Notes: generated from the sequence alone by a model not told the origin. A stretch of DNA of 64,000 bases from Hanleya hanleyi (GCA_036873755.1 JAVTVY010033708.1:62001-126000), one strand, 5' to 3'. Shown: positions 33,604 through 42,798, numbered from the stretch's first letter. Made by a program: numbers and translations.

Positions 33604-33638
<35 letters not shown>

Positions 33639-33640
33639 CA
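33598..33640. repeat. AAAT microsatellite
   Basis: About ten AAAT units, followed by A-rich sequence to 33,665. Confidence 0.95.
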
Positions 33641-33869
33641 ATAAAAAAAAATTAAAAAAAATCGGCGATTAGTAGACGAAGGGAAAATTGGAAAGTACTG
33701 ACCATGCCCCAGAATACTTCATATGCATATCACGACCTTAAGGCCTATGTAAGATGTAATCTACTTCACAGTTTAGTAGTATAAAAAGCGCAAGTCCCAT
33801 TGACCTTGCCCCTTCCAAAGAAATAAAATCGGCTCTATTTTACAGGAGTATATACGCAGGTCACGTGGG

Positions 33870-34330
33870 TTGTGACGTCACTTCCGGGTTTTCACTAAAC
33901 ACTACCTTCAAACATAGAAGAGTTCCAATTTTGTCCCTTAGACGTCCGTATGTTCATCCTCCAAACCCACAAGAGTTCCAATGTTCAACCGCCGGGGTGT
34001 TTTCCCGCCCCGCCCCAGCGCCCCGCAGCGCGCGCGCGCGCGCGTCATCCCGCCTCATCCCCGGCAGTGCGCGCGCGGACGCGGGTCAAAAGGTCAAAGG
34101 GTCACCTCCAGGTCAGACGGTCCAATGTCCAATGAGACAATGTTGCGGCATCGCTATAGTCAGAGCTTGAGCACAAAAAAAAGGGGGATTCTAGATGAAC
34201 CTGGGAAAGATGGGCGGTTCCATTTGGACCAATCAGCGGTCGAGAAAAAGAGCCAATCAGCGGTCGAGAAAAAGAACCAATCAGCGGTCGAACAATCAGC
34301 CAATCGAATTGGGGTATTCACGGTGTGCTT
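33870..34330. promoter_or_regulatory. CpG-rich block with ETS-CRE site and tandem CCAAT boxes
   Basis: TGACGTCACTTCCGG at 33,873-33,887. A very GC-rich CGCGCG stretch lies at 33,998-34,085. Three tandem 23-bp modules containing CCAATCAGCGGTCGAG (about 34,227-34,295) are followed by another CCAATC. CCAAT, GC-rich and ETS-CRE elements together resemble a CpG-island promoter. No long frame starts immediately to the right. To the left there is only the unknown 115-codon frame, so the dependent gene may be lost. Confidence 0.45.
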
Positions 34331-34459
34331 TCGCTGACGTCCGCGCCTACATCTGGGTTCTTGTACACCCGGATAATGTTTTTCTGGACATGGATGGGTT
34401 ACCTTTGGCTCCATTCTAAGCCACTGATTGGCTAATACGGTGTTCAAAGCCACTTTCAT

Positions 34460-34850
34460 GCATTATGCTCATAGAACTTATAGTCATAATCTATACGTGT
34501 TGGACGAGTCTCTTCACTCACTGTATACACGTACCTCAATGAAATGCCCGCTCCAAACCTAGACCAAAGACACGTACTTGGTCTGTAGGCTGATTTCATT
34601 GGCTCTTTATTTTTACTATAGTGCTCTTGCATTCTAACCTTGATGGGTTACCTAGAACTTATAGTCATCAACATAATCTATACGTGTTGGACGAGTCTTT
34701 TCACTCACCGTATACACGTACCTCAATGAAATGCCTGCTCCAAACCTAGACCAAAAACACGTACTTGGTCTGTGGGCTGATTTCATTGGCTCTCTATTTT
34801 TACTATAGTGCTCTTGCATTCTAAACTTGATGGGTTACATTTTGGCCCCA
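34460..34850. repeat. Direct duplication of about 185 bp
   Basis: Two copies share CTATACGTGTTGGACGAGTC, CACGTACCTCAATGAAATGC and GGCTGATTTCATTGGCTC (about 34,465-34,650 and 34,657-34,840). Noncoding; within the Polinton, beyond the 3' end of its gene block. Confidence 0.85.
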
Positions 34851-34989
34851 TCCCACACCACTGATTTCAGTTTGACTGAATCTCCACATTGGGCATTGAT
34901 GCATTAGGAATAAAACACACAAGACAGGGTTTTTTGGTGAGATCTCATTTTTTATTCAGTGAACAACAACAACGTGAGAACAACCACGT

Positions 34990-35143
34990 GAAAACTCAAG
35001 CCCAGAACAAGGGGCTTGTAATTAACTGAAGCCCAGAACAAGGGGCTTGTACATTGAAGCCCAGAACAAGGGGCTTGTACATTGAAGCCTAGAACAAGGG
35101 GCTTGTCATTAACTTAAGCCCAGAACGGGGCTTGTACATTGAA
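34990..35143. repeat. Five short AAGCCC...GGGCTT hairpin repeats after the gene block
   Basis: Units AAGCCCAGAACAAGGGGCTT recur at about 34,999, 35,031, 35,058, 35,085 and 35,115, each able to fold (AAGCCC with GGGCTT). The last overlaps the protease stop codon and the rest lie just downstream of it. The position at the end of the leftward gene block suggests a transcript 3'-end or structural role, but simple slippage of one unit is equally possible. Confidence 0.7.
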
Positions 35144-35587
35144 ATGATGGGCGGCCCAGTCATAGACGAGTACATCGCGGTCCTCGGCCTGGGGGTACTC
35201 GTCAAACATCTGTACGATGGTAGATAAGGGTCTTCCCCGGCATCGATGGTACAGGTAAAACAAGCAATATTGTCCGCACACGCCACTGGTCAGGCTTTGC
35301 AACGTTTGACTGTTCCAACACCACGTCTCTGTGCCTTGATCCATGAAGTCTGTTAAATCGGGATGGAGGGGTGGCAGACCGTACGGGTCAAAGTATTCCC
35401 CCTGCTGTTCTGTCAAATACACGGCCACCCAGTGTTCACCGGGCCGATCCATCGGATCCGTGTTGAGAACGTAAGCAGCCGGATACATACGGTCTAATGG
35501 AAACACATCTCGACCGAACACCCCTTGAAAGACCCTACGTGTCTCTGGGTCATTCTCCAGCACGGTGGTTATCTGGTCTGTATCCAT
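35114..35587 (-). CDS. Adenain-type cysteine protease (maturation protease)
   Basis: 158 codons from MDTDQITTVLENDPETR at 35,587. An ATG upstream in the same frame (35,647) would overlap the capsid gene. The family cleaves capsid and core precursors in adenoviruses and Polintons. Catalytic features are in order: His in GEHWVAVYL, Asp in EYFDPYGLPP, and Gln-x2-Cys in VCGQYCLFYLYHRC. The frame is complete and no lesion is seen. It follows the major capsid gene with a 1-bp gap. Length is slightly below that of adenoviral homologues, typical for Polintons. Confidence 0.92.
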   Translation of the reverse strand: MDTDQITTVLENDPETRRVFQGVFGRDVFPLDRMYPAAYVLNTDPMDRPGEHWVAVYLTEQQGEYFDPYGLPPLHPDLTDFMDQGTETWCWNSQTLQSLTSGVCGQYCLFYLYHRCRGRPLSTIVQMFDEYPQAEDRDVLVYDWAAHHFNVQAPFWA

Positions 35588-35588
35588 G

Positions 35589-36893
35589 TTAGGTGGAGAA
35601 GTCACACAGGACGTTGCGCGCCTTGTCCACTTGAATGATGTTGTCAAACTCGGCGTAGCAGATCACATTGACGGTGGTCGCCAGGGCTCGTGCAAAGTGG
35701 ATTTCCAACCGTAAGTTGCCTTGTTTGGCCAGGGCCAGCTGATGGTCGTTCTCTAAGGTGGGGGTCAGATCGAAACAGAACAACGTGTATCCGTTCCCGT
35801 AGTTCTCCCGACTGATCATATTCCCTTCGTCCTGGTTTATTTGACCGGTGGCTGTAAACAGGCTCTGATAGGCTCGAATGAAATTCCTCCGCCCAAAGTT
35901 CGGGGTTAAGGCCGCGGCTGGCACCTGTTGTCCATCCACATGCAGGGCCACAAAATTGATGCCGAAATGTTTAAAGTCAAACGGATTCTCTGGGTAGGCT
36001 CCACTGAAACTGGTATTTTCCACACAGGCCAGGATCAATCGCTTGGGTAGTTCCCCCAGGAACAGGTTTTCTTTGTTGGCGCTATAGCTTCCAGCAGGCA
36101 CAGAGAACACTTTGGTTTGCACACGTCGGATAGGGTACTGGGCTGGTTTTGTTTCCAAGGCTTTCATGTGTCCCAATTGAACGGCTGATTCGGTTTCCTA
36201 CTTTGACATACAGGACTGCGTCTTGGATGTCTTATAGTCAGCCACATGCCCCTCTACGTTAGTGGCCATCAAGGCGAAGGTGGGAGGCGCCCGTATCAGT
36301 CGGATTTTGATGGGGATCTTGTTCAAGAGGTATCGGTCTTGCATGAACATGTCTGCATGCAGTCGACCCATCATATCCACCGAGGCACTGTTCGCAGTGA
36401 AAGCCTTCCGTTTGTTATATCCCCCATTGTCCGCCGTGTCCATGTGCTCGGCCGTGTCCCTGTAGAATAAAGTGGTTGTCAGCTGAGATTTTTTAGCCTC
36501 TCGGCCATACGACAACAGTGTCTCGATGTAGGCTCGATAGGGGTACGTGTTGGTGGAGTCACTGATGAGTTTGTCGCTGAGAAAAATATCCACCTGCTGA
36601 AACATCGAGTGCAGCTAGAGATTCGTCGGGCCCACCGTTGCTTGGTCAGCGATTCTGGTGCCAGCTCCATTGACCACCTTGGCTTTCACATACAAGTAGG
36701 TATGGGCTAAATCCACATAGGCCGTATCCGCATTACTGATGGTGAAGTCGATGGGCCCGGTTTCGTTGATGCTGGAGAGCGGAAGATGCTCCACCCATAA
36801 TCCTTGTTCGACACTGGTTTGTGTGGGCGGCACGGTCCACAAATCAAATTCACTGTTGGTGGAGGGGCAGGACTCGGCGTGGATTAAGGACAT
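35589..36893 (-). pseudogene. Major capsid protein (double jelly-roll, hexon-like), broken
   Basis: About 434 codons from MSLIHAESCPSTNSEFDLW. The start and the block VPPTQTSVEQGLWVEHLPLS are hallmarks of Polinton capsid proteins (the family often labelled F54H12.2-like). Lesions: an in-frame TAG at 36,615-36,617 just after VGPTNL, and a pair of compensating frameshifts between about 36,240 and 36,190 with a stop in the shifted stretch. All three pieces otherwise lie in one frame, so the decay is light. Later blocks include YPYRAYIETLLSYG and PKRLILACVENTSFSGAYPE. Forms the icosahedral shell in relatives. Confidence 0.92.
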
Positions 36894-36896
36894 GTT

Positions 36897-37304
36897 TTAA
36901 GAAAAGATATCCCGGGTCTTCTTGGATGTGCGTCGTCGCGGGATCGGTCGTCGACTGGTGCGTGATCTCCGTGGGGCAGCTCTTTTATTCCCTACGGTGC
37001 GTTGTGCTTTGGCCACCAAGACGCCTCCCGCTTCTTTGGCCCGCCGTTTCAAGGATTCTTTGGGTGCCGTACCCCCCAAGACATCACCGGCCACTTGCAG
37101 TCCACTGCGTACCGCTTGTTTGCTGATTGCTTTCACCCCACGCGTCACCAAGGGCAGGAACGTTTTCACAATGCTGCCGAGTATGTTCCCCAGTCCATGT
37201 CCTCGTTGCATGCGTGCACCGCTAAAGACCGGAAAGCCACCCCCGGCCTGTTGGGCATAATAGTCGGCATAGCTGCGCGCATCGCACTCGTAAGGTACTT
37301 TCAT
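36897..37304 (-). CDS. Core/minor virion protein, adenovirus pX-like
   Basis: 135 codons, very basic C-terminus (RRSRTSRRPIPRRRTSKKTR). The N-terminus has QQAGGGFPVFSGARMQRGHG, with GG/GA steps resembling sites cut by the adenain protease. A helical hydrophobic stretch LGNILGSIVKTFLPLV follows, and a further GG site precedes the basic tail (KEAGGVLVAKAQR). It starts within the stop codon of the penton-like gene (TAATG overlap) and ends 4 bp before the capsid gene. Likely condenses DNA or lines the virion. No lesion seen. Confidence 0.72.
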   Translation of the reverse strand: MKVPYECDARSYADYYAQQAGGGFPVFSGARMQRGHGLGNILGSIVKTFLPLVTRGVKAISKQAVRSGLQVAGDVLGGTAPKESLKRRAKEAGGVLVAKAQRTVGNKRAAPRRSRTSRRPIPRRRTSKKTRDIFS

Positions 37305-38091
37305 TATGCAAAGTGGGGAGCACGTGCTTGTCGAAAATGAAGTGTCAGCACCACTTTTCCTCGTTCGAATGCCACCGGCCGTCCCGTGTCATCTCTTATA
37401 TCCACCGTGATCGTGTTGATGTCAGTTTGTCGTACGGGCAAGTAGAGCATGTGGGTGAAACTGTGGGTGACTTGACCTCCATACGTCTTTTAATGGGGAC
37501 TACCCGTAACAGAGGTGTGTTGATATCGCCCACGATGTGGTTGTCCACCACGTCCGAGTAGACGTAGAGTCCGTACATACCCGACTTCATATCCATCGGC
37601 ATCTCGCCATGGTGTTGGGTGGGACCAGCGAACGCCTGTAGATCGAAACCCAGCATTTGCTGTAGTGTAGGACTGAGTTTCACATTCACGGTATCGGTGA
37701 CGGTAAGCTGTGCCTTGTCGTTGTGTACGTTGACATCGAAGAACACGTTTCTCTTGAAGCGCAAGGCTATCAGGCGTGTTGCACTATCCGTCACCCCCTG
37801 TAGCGCCTTATCATGCATCAGTCTTGACAGCCCACCCATGAACTCTTTGGGGGTATCGTATTGGCTTTCGGGCAGGGTGAGTCGGGTGTTTTTGCCTTCG
37901 TAGGTCACCTCGTACCACACTTCATTGGCTCGCACGTTGTACCACGAGTAAGGGTATTGGATATCCACGAGGGCACATTCCCACCGGCCAGGTAAATGTA
38001 ACGGTTGCGGTAACTGGGTGATGTACTTGGCCACGGTGTTGTCAGGAAACACATCCAGCGAACTGTTACTGGGTAGGGTCAGGTAAAACAT
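37304..38091 (-). pseudogene. Penton-like minor capsid protein, frameshifted
   Basis: Starts MFYLTLPSNSSLDVFPDNT. The block YITQLPQPLHLPGRWECALV is typical of the Polinton minor capsid (single jelly-roll) protein that forms the vertices. The first frame stays open to 37,396, but family-like sequence (ITVDIRDDTGRPVAFERGKV) is in another frame from about 37,480 to the stop at 37,304-37,306, indicating one frameshift near 37,480. About 260 codons originally. It lies between the Pro-rich protein gene and the core protein gene, the usual neighbourhood. Confidence 0.85.
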
Positions 38092-38124
38092 GGCGACTGA
38101 GCTGTCCTGCTGCTGCTGTTGATT

Positions 38125-38986
38125 TTAATAGGTCTTCCAGGCCTTGGGCGGTTGTGTCCGGCGTCGTGTTCGTCGCGTTGACTTGCTACGTGTCACGGCT
38201 CTGGAGATGTGGGGTGTCCTGATCGAGGGTGGTTTTTAAAGGTCTGAAAAGAAGGTGCCCGTTGTGATGGTGGTGGAGTTTTGGGGGGTGACTCCGGTTC
38301 CCAGTCGGCTTCCCAAGAAGGTTGTGGTGAGAGTCGTGGTGCACGACTCGGCGATTGCTGGGTTTGCTGTATAAAGGCCCAGCGGTGGGGTTCCCCACCA
38401 ATTCCTGTGGTACATGCATGTCTTTCAAGCCTTGAGCGAAGACCTCCCATCCTCGAGGATCGGTGTGCGATCTGCGTTGACGCATCAGATCATTCATTAA
38501 ATCCGTCATGTGGGTGCCGGGGACCACCTGATTCTGTACCAGGAGTTCGCCTTTATCATTCCAAGTCATGTTAGGATTCTGTTTCATCCGTTGTAATACC
38601 AGGCCAGCTTGTTTCTTGGACGAGGCAGGTACACTCTTCAGCACTTCGTCTTCCACCCACTGTGGGGCTGTGGGGGCTACCTCACCCGGCTGTTGGAACG
38701 GTGCTGAGGTCGGCGGTCTGTCACGTGGTGGTGGTGGTGGTGGTGGCGGTGCTGTTGCTGGGGTAGACAGGGTTTTGTATTGGTCCATGAACGTCATGTA
38801 CCGTTGAAGCGTCTCATTGTACCGTTGTACTTTCTCACTGTCGCTTAACCCCGGTCTCTGTAAGATCTGTTGCATCTCTCCATCGAGGTTGTTTATGGTC
38901 TTCACCGTAGGTGGGACAGGGTAGGGTGATTGGAGGTTTTGCAGGAACCGTGGTTCGACGAGGACCATTTTTTTCGTGTGGTTCAT
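38125..38986 (-). pseudogene. Conserved Polinton protein (coiled, Pro-rich), frameshifted
   Basis: Starts MNHTKKMVLVEPRFLQNL, a recognisable start of a protein found next to the penton gene in many Polintons; its function is unknown to me. A helical region (about 25-75) is followed by a polyproline run and a second conserved helical region (VPASSKKQAGLVLQRMKQNP, QVVPGTHMTDLMNDLMRQRR, VPQELVGNP). After VGNP near 38,395 the family-like sequence moves to another frame (RWAFIQQTQQS). A basic end finishing in PPKAWKTY with stop at 38,125-38,127 is in a third frame, so two indels are likely. Its start overlaps the previous gene's stop (ATGA). Confidence 0.8.
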
Positions 38987-39324
38987 TGTCGGCCGAAGAG
39001 TCCACCCAGTACTGGACCCAACACGGAAGCGGCCAACGGTGCTAAGATGGCCCTGAGAAAGCCGCCTTTCTGTAACACCTTTTTCTTTTGTGTTTGAGGG
39101 ACCCGCTTGTGGACTAGGGTTCGGAGACCTGTCTTATGCTTGGCCAACTTGGTCTTCTGAGCCGGAGTCAGTGGTACGTTGCCTTTTAACAGGTTGTACC
39201 TGATCTCGCACAGACAGCGTACAAGGTCAGGGTCCGCACCGCGTACAATGGTTCGGACCAACTCGGGTGGGGCCGTCTTCAATACACGGAGCGTGGGAGC
39301 GTGTTTCCGTACTCGCGCAGACAT
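38983..39324 (-). CDS. Small basic Polinton protein with Gly-rich hydrophobic end
   Basis: 113 codons from MSARVRKHAPTLRVLK at 39,324; a slightly longer start at 39,333 is possible. Basic throughout, with conserved LLKGNVPLTPAQKTKLAKHK and a hydrophobic C-terminus GGFLRAILAPLAASVLGPVL. Similar small proteins occur beside the capsid genes of many Polintons. The end looks membrane-active (amphipathic, glycine-rich, after a basic QKGG site possibly cut by the protease), comparable in idea to adenovirus entry peptides; this is inference. Intact. Confidence 0.75.
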   Translation of the reverse strand: MSARVRKHAPTLRVLKTAPPELVRTIVRGADPDLVRCLCEIRYNLLKGNVPLTPAQKTKLAKHKTGLRTLVHKRVPQTQKKKVLQKGGFLRAILAPLAASVLGPVLGGLFGRQ

Positions 39325-39360
39325 CCTGTACAACTAATGCTAGAACCCACAACTCTGCCC

Positions 39361-39369
39361 TTTTTATCC
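39361..39369 (-). promoter_or_regulatory. TATA-like box of the small basic protein gene
   Basis: GGATAAAAA on the minus strand, about 37-45 bp upstream of the start codon at 39,324. Comparable elements precede other Polinton genes at similar distance. Confidence 0.45.
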
Positions 39370-39487
39370 ACCTCACAGACAAAGTCAACCCTGCTGTGGT
39401 ATTCATTCCTTTTATTATTCCCCATCATCAAACACACAGACCCCAGCTGGAGGCGCCACTGTGGATGTGTTTACATTATTTTTGCAT
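39370..39487. other. Intergenic spacer in the Polinton
   Basis: Short spacer between the ATPase stop and the small basic gene's promoter; no frame supported. Confidence 0.4.
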
Positions 39488-40084
39488 TTACACGTGGTGG
39501 GTCTCTCCGGGAAAGATGCCGGTCCGTAGTCGAAGGTGGTCGGGGGTGGCTTGCTTGAGGTCGAAGAGCATATACCCGTGCTGAGGGGTTGAGGCATCTT
39601 TGAAGGCTTCCAACGCAAACGGTGTGCGGCCGGGATACATCTGTCTCGCCAGGTGCAGCAGTTGAGTGGTATCTCTCGGGTTTTTGAAGACCACTAGGTA
39701 GTGGGCATTTAAGCTGATATTCCGATGTTCTTTGTTTTTACTGAACAGATTCTGCACAATGTATATGATGCTGAGCCGTCGATGATGGCTGCCTTTGGTA
39801 AAGAGTTGGGTGACCCGTGCATCCGTCTCCGCCATGAGATCATACAGAACCACCAAGGTGTCGGGTTCCAAATCGGCCAGGTTGGGTAGGCCTTCCACGA
39901 ACGTGATGTGGGGCATTGCTGCATACGCTTCCTGCCATTCTCCGTAACACCACACGACTCGGGCAATGGGTGGAGTGATCATGCTGTCGGCGTGTTGAAG
40001 GAGCTTCCTGACGAAGTGCGTTTTGCCGGAGCCCGTCGGTCCTGCGATGACGCAGGTGAAGGGATGCTGCCATCGAGGGTCCAT
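39488..40084 (-). CDS. A32/FtsK-like DNA packaging ATPase
   Basis: 198 codons, intact. Pumps viral DNA into capsids in relatives. Walker A is CVIAGPTGSGKTHFVRK (about residues 11-27). Walker B is the hydrophobic strand DTLVVLYDLM (about 74-83). Later conserved blocks are TKGSHHRRLSIIYIVQNLF, with the sensor-like QN, and NAHYLVVFKNPRD. Length matches the compact Polinton ATPases. The start MDPRWQHPFTCVIAGP leaves a short N-terminus before Walker A, as usual. Its start overlaps the preceding membrane-protein frame. Confidence 0.95.
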   Translation of the reverse strand: MDPRWQHPFTCVIAGPTGSGKTHFVRKLLQHADSMITPPIARVVWCYGEWQEAYAAMPHITFVEGLPNLADLEPDTLVVLYDLMAETDARVTQLFTKGSHHRRLSIIYIVQNLFSKNKEHRNISLNAHYLVVFKNPRDTTQLLHLARQMYPGRTPFALEAFKDASTPQHGYMLFDLKQATPDHLRLRTGIFPGETHHV

Positions 40085-40556
40085 GGTTCGAGGTGTATCC
40101 GTTGTCGTGGTAACCCGCTCTTGTAAATTTCGTACGAGTGAACTGGAGTGGTGGTGGGTACAACGTCGGTCGTCGTTGTCTGTTCACGTTCAGGGATGGT
40201 GCTGGGGTGAGTACAACGTGGGTGGTCGGTTCACTGTGAGGGATGAAATCCGGTGGGTCTTGAGACGTAGTAGGTGTACTTGGTGTAAGTGTAGAGCTCG
40301 ACGTGGCTTGTACGCGGGGTGTGGTGGTGGGGGTGGTGGTGGTGACTGGGCTCGATACGACTGGTGCTCTCTGTAGACCCGTTTCACTGATGGCTGGTGT
40401 TCTCAGTTGGTTAAGTAACGTACTGACATAGGCTACGTCGTAAAACACACCTCCGTACAACACACTCAGCAGGGTTAGCAATAGCACCCCAAAGACCACT
40501 TGCGCTTTGCGCGTTTTGCGAGACGCTGTCTTCGGAGGCAGCTGCTGTTGGTCCAT
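40085..40556 (-). CDS. Membrane protein with Thr/Pro-rich stalk
   Basis: Starts MDQQQLPPKTASRKTRKAQ at 40,556. One transmembrane segment VVFGVLLLTLLSVLYGGVFY follows (about residues 20-40), then a long Thr/Ser/Pro-rich region (TTTTPTTTPRVQATSSSTLT) as in heavily glycosylated stalks. The frame stays open to 39,840 inside the ATPase gene; that part is probably a shadow, so either the true stop was lost by an indel or the genes overlap by about 245 bp. An upstream methionine at 40,670 lies in the integrase gene and is rejected. Possibly a virion membrane or host-contact protein; unproven. Confidence 0.6.
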
Positions 40557-40604
40557 AGCACTGTGGTCGGACGTGGAATGAAGGAGGACGGCAGTGGTGT
40601 CTGG

Positions 40605-40612
40605 CTTTATAG
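40605..40612 (-). promoter_or_regulatory. TATA-like box of the membrane-protein gene
   Basis: CTATAAAG on the minus strand, 49-56 bp upstream of the start at 40,556 and at the very end of the integrase gene. Confidence 0.45.
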
Positions 40613-41680
40613 TCGTTTCACCTGGTTGGCAGCGACCCAGGAATTGAAGGAACTGGGCCAGCCTTGCCATTTTACGAAATGAAACAGTTTGCCACGTCGA
40701 CGTTCCGTTTTCAAAATCTGCTCCACCGTGTAGTAGTCTTGCTGTGTTTTTACAACAGGCTGTAATTCCGTGTCGTAAAACGTCCCCAGCAACGTTTCCC
40801 CTTGGAGATCTTCCAGTTCATAGACTCGCCGCTGTCGGGGTAGGCGCCGTTTAATCAGGAAGTGCTCATCGCTCCAGTTGGGCAAGTAACTTTTCTCGAA
40901 CTTGCCCTTGACTTTACTGATCCGTACAGGGTCCCCGACCTTGTACACCGCCTTCGTCGTTCGCTGCGATGGCCTGGGGTACAAGACACGCCGGACTTGG
41001 GCTTCATTGCGTTGGGTCACGGTAATGGGGGCTCTCTCTATACTTCGATGATAGGCTCGATTGTAACCCCTCACCAGTTTCGGGAGAACATCGATGTACC
41101 GCCTTGTATTCTTATAGGTGAAATATTTATACATGCGGCCTTTGAATGTCCTGTTGAACCTCTCCACCACGGAAGCCTTGGTCTCGTTGTACGTATGGAA
41201 GAAAAACACCTTCTGTTTCTTGAGAAAGGCTTGGAACGGTCTGTTGAGGAATTCCGTGCCTTCGTCGGTTTGCAAATACAAAGGTTTGCGCCCGGTCTTG
41301 AAGATGTCTTTGAACGCCGCTATGAGATTTGCCCCCGTTTTCGTCCGGATGGGTACCACCCACGCATACTTGGATAGGATATCGATGCACGTCAAGATAT
41401 ACCGATTCTCATCGTTGTGTTTGGCAAAGGCGCTCATATCCACCAAATCCGCTTGCCACTGGGCATCTATTCCTCCCACGATGACCCGGTTCCGTAGAAA
41501 ATGGCGACGGACAGATCGATGTAAGGTATAGGTATCTTGTCTTCTTAACCAATCTCAGACTTGGGCACGTTGTACCCCCTGGGGTTTGGCCGCTCGATAG
41601 AGAGCCGACAATGCACTATAGGCTGCCGGACTGTCGGGACTGTAGTATAAGTTATCCAACACCTTCTCCCAGCGCTTCAT
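40607..41680 (-). pseudogene. Retroviral-type integrase with chromodomain, one nonsense codon
   Basis: About 357 codons from the ATG at 41,678-41,680 (MKRWEKVLDNLYYSPDSP). A single in-frame TGA at 41,555-41,557 separates a 41-codon head from the rest; the next ATG is 41,479. The catalytic D,D-35-E triad is visible: Asp in WQADLVDMSAF, Asp in LQTDEGTEFLN, Glu in KASVVERFNRTFKG. A basic SH3-like region follows, and the C-terminal chromodomain begins YYTVEQILKTE and includes FHFVKWQGWP. Inserts the element with a 6-bp duplication. The TGA is the only lesion seen. A read-through cannot be excluded but decay is more likely. Confidence 0.93.
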
Positions 41681-41708
41681 GGTGACAAAATGATGATGGA
41701 CCCTGGCT

Positions 41709-42173
41709 CTATCGTTTATTTATAACGGGTATATCTTGGGCCGGAGTTTCTTTCTGATTTTCTTCGTGGACTTCCACAGTGGCCATGGTCAATGACCAGT
41801 CCAACTCGTCTGATGACCGCTTGATAAGCACTTCATCCACATCCACCACGGCATCTTCCAATGCAGACCATAGATCAGGGTGAAGGGTAAAATGCACTGT
41901 ACCTCCATCTAGCCGAGCCAATTGAGCAAAGAAAGGGCCGCGTCGGATGTACACATCGTGACACAAGTGGATGAGGTCGCCGTCCAGTTCACCAGACAAC
42001 ACCCGTTTGAATTTGGTCCAGCCCTCCCGGGACAGACGAATGTGAGCCGGGCACGGTTGTGTAGGGTCCGTGTCTCCCACCACCTCCTCCATGATATCGA
42101 CCTTATCCGCATACACGTGCAGGAAAACCTCGGGGGTCAAGCTGAAATACGCCAGTACTATATGCTCCGTCAT
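41709..42173 (-). CDS. PC4-like paralog 2
   Basis: About 154 codons from MTEHIVLAYFSLTPEVFLHV; a start 10 codons earlier is also open. Aligns over its length with the neighbouring paralog, best at REGWTKFKRVLSGELDGDLI. The later VHFTLHPDLWSALEDAVVDV resembles the GIxLTxxQWxxLxxxxxxID core of PC4-type single-strand DNA-binding domains, and PC4-like proteins are known in invertebrate Polintons. I infer a PC4-like fold with low to moderate certainty. Not obviously damaged. Confidence 0.5.
   Translation of the reverse strand: MTEHIVLAYFSLTPEVFLHVYADKVDIMEEVVGDTDPTQPCPAHIRLSREGWTKFKRVLSGELDGDLIHLCHDVYIRRGPFFAQLARLDGGTVHFTLHPDLWSALEDAVVDVDEVLIKRSSDELDWSLTMATVEVHEENQKETPAQDIPVINKR
41716..41725 (-). 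promoter_or_regulatory. TATA-like box of the integrase gene
   Basis: TTATAAATAA on the minus strand, 36-45 bp upstream of the ATG at 41,680; overlaps the 3' end of the paralog 2 region. Confidence 0.5.
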
Positions 42174-42212
42174 GGTCAGTACGTGAATGGTACCAGATTT
42201 CACTGTCTCTCG

Positions 42213-42220
42213 TATTTATA
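42213..42220 (-). promoter_or_regulatory. TATA-like box of PC4-like paralog 2
   Basis: TATAAATACGAGA on the minus strand, 40-47 bp upstream of the preferred start at 42,173. The same TATAAATACGAG sequence precedes paralog 1, so the promoter was duplicated with the gene. Confidence 0.55.
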
Positions 42221-42245
42221 GGGAGAACCCCGTGAGATCAAAGGA

Positions 42246-42746
42246 TCAGGTGGTCATGTCATTGGGCTGACTGAGTCTAGCGGGGTAATCAATGGCATCG
42301 TCGTCGGGTTCATGTAGTTGTTCATGGGGTTCAGCCAGGGCGTCCTCCATAGCACGAGCCCATGCCAATTGGTCGGGTGATCGGTCGTCCGGTGTAAACA
42401 ACTGGTCCACAATAGGCACTATTTTCTCCAAGGCTGACCACACAGAGGAAGTTAGGCTGATACTTCGCGTAGGCTCTTGGTACCGGCCCAGGCGTATGTG
42501 GACGGGCGGTACGGAATATACGTAGATGGCGTTGTCCAGGTGGATGAGGTCTCCGTCCAACTCACCGCTCAACACCCGTTTAAACTTAGTCCACCCATCA
42601 CGCTGTAGTGTCACCGGATTCGATAGCCTCTCAGCGGGCGTCCAGTAAATAGCTTGATCGTCTTTCACCAGGGTGACTTTATCTTGATAAATGTATAACC
42701 TCACACTGGGTGTAAGAGGCAGGATGGCTCGTAGGTACATTGACAT
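42246..42746 (-). CDS. PC4-like paralog 1
   Basis: About 166 codons from MSMYLRAILPLTPSVRLYIY; an earlier ATG at 42,782 is less likely, since the paralog alignment begins here. The central block QRDGWTKFKRVLSGELDGDL is almost identical to paralog 2. A second block RSISLTSSVWSALEKIVPIV has the PC4-like pattern. Acidic C-terminus (EPDDDAIDYP). Tandem duplication with its own promoter suggests dosage or divergence of a DNA-binding function. Confidence 0.5.
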   Translation of the reverse strand: MSMYLRAILPLTPSVRLYIYQDKVTLVKDDQAIYWTPAERLSNPVTLQRDGWTKFKRVLSGELDGDLIHLDNAIYVYSVPPVHIRLGRYQEPTRSISLTSSVWSALEKIVPIVDQLFTPDDRSPDQLAWARAMEDALAEPHEQLHEPDDDAIDYPARLSQPNDMTT

Positions 42747-42798
42747 GCTTGCTGTAAATGTCGAACGGTGAATGACACACACTCTGTCTCACCCCTCG

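Noticed and set aside
39840..40084. C-terminal part of the membrane-protein frame overlapping the ATPase gene
   Set aside because: Its sequence is the ATPase gene read in another frame (Arg/His-rich, no motif); treated as a shadow.
40862..41377. 171-codon plus-strand frame in the integrase region
   Set aside because: Antisense to the integrase with no recognisable domain.
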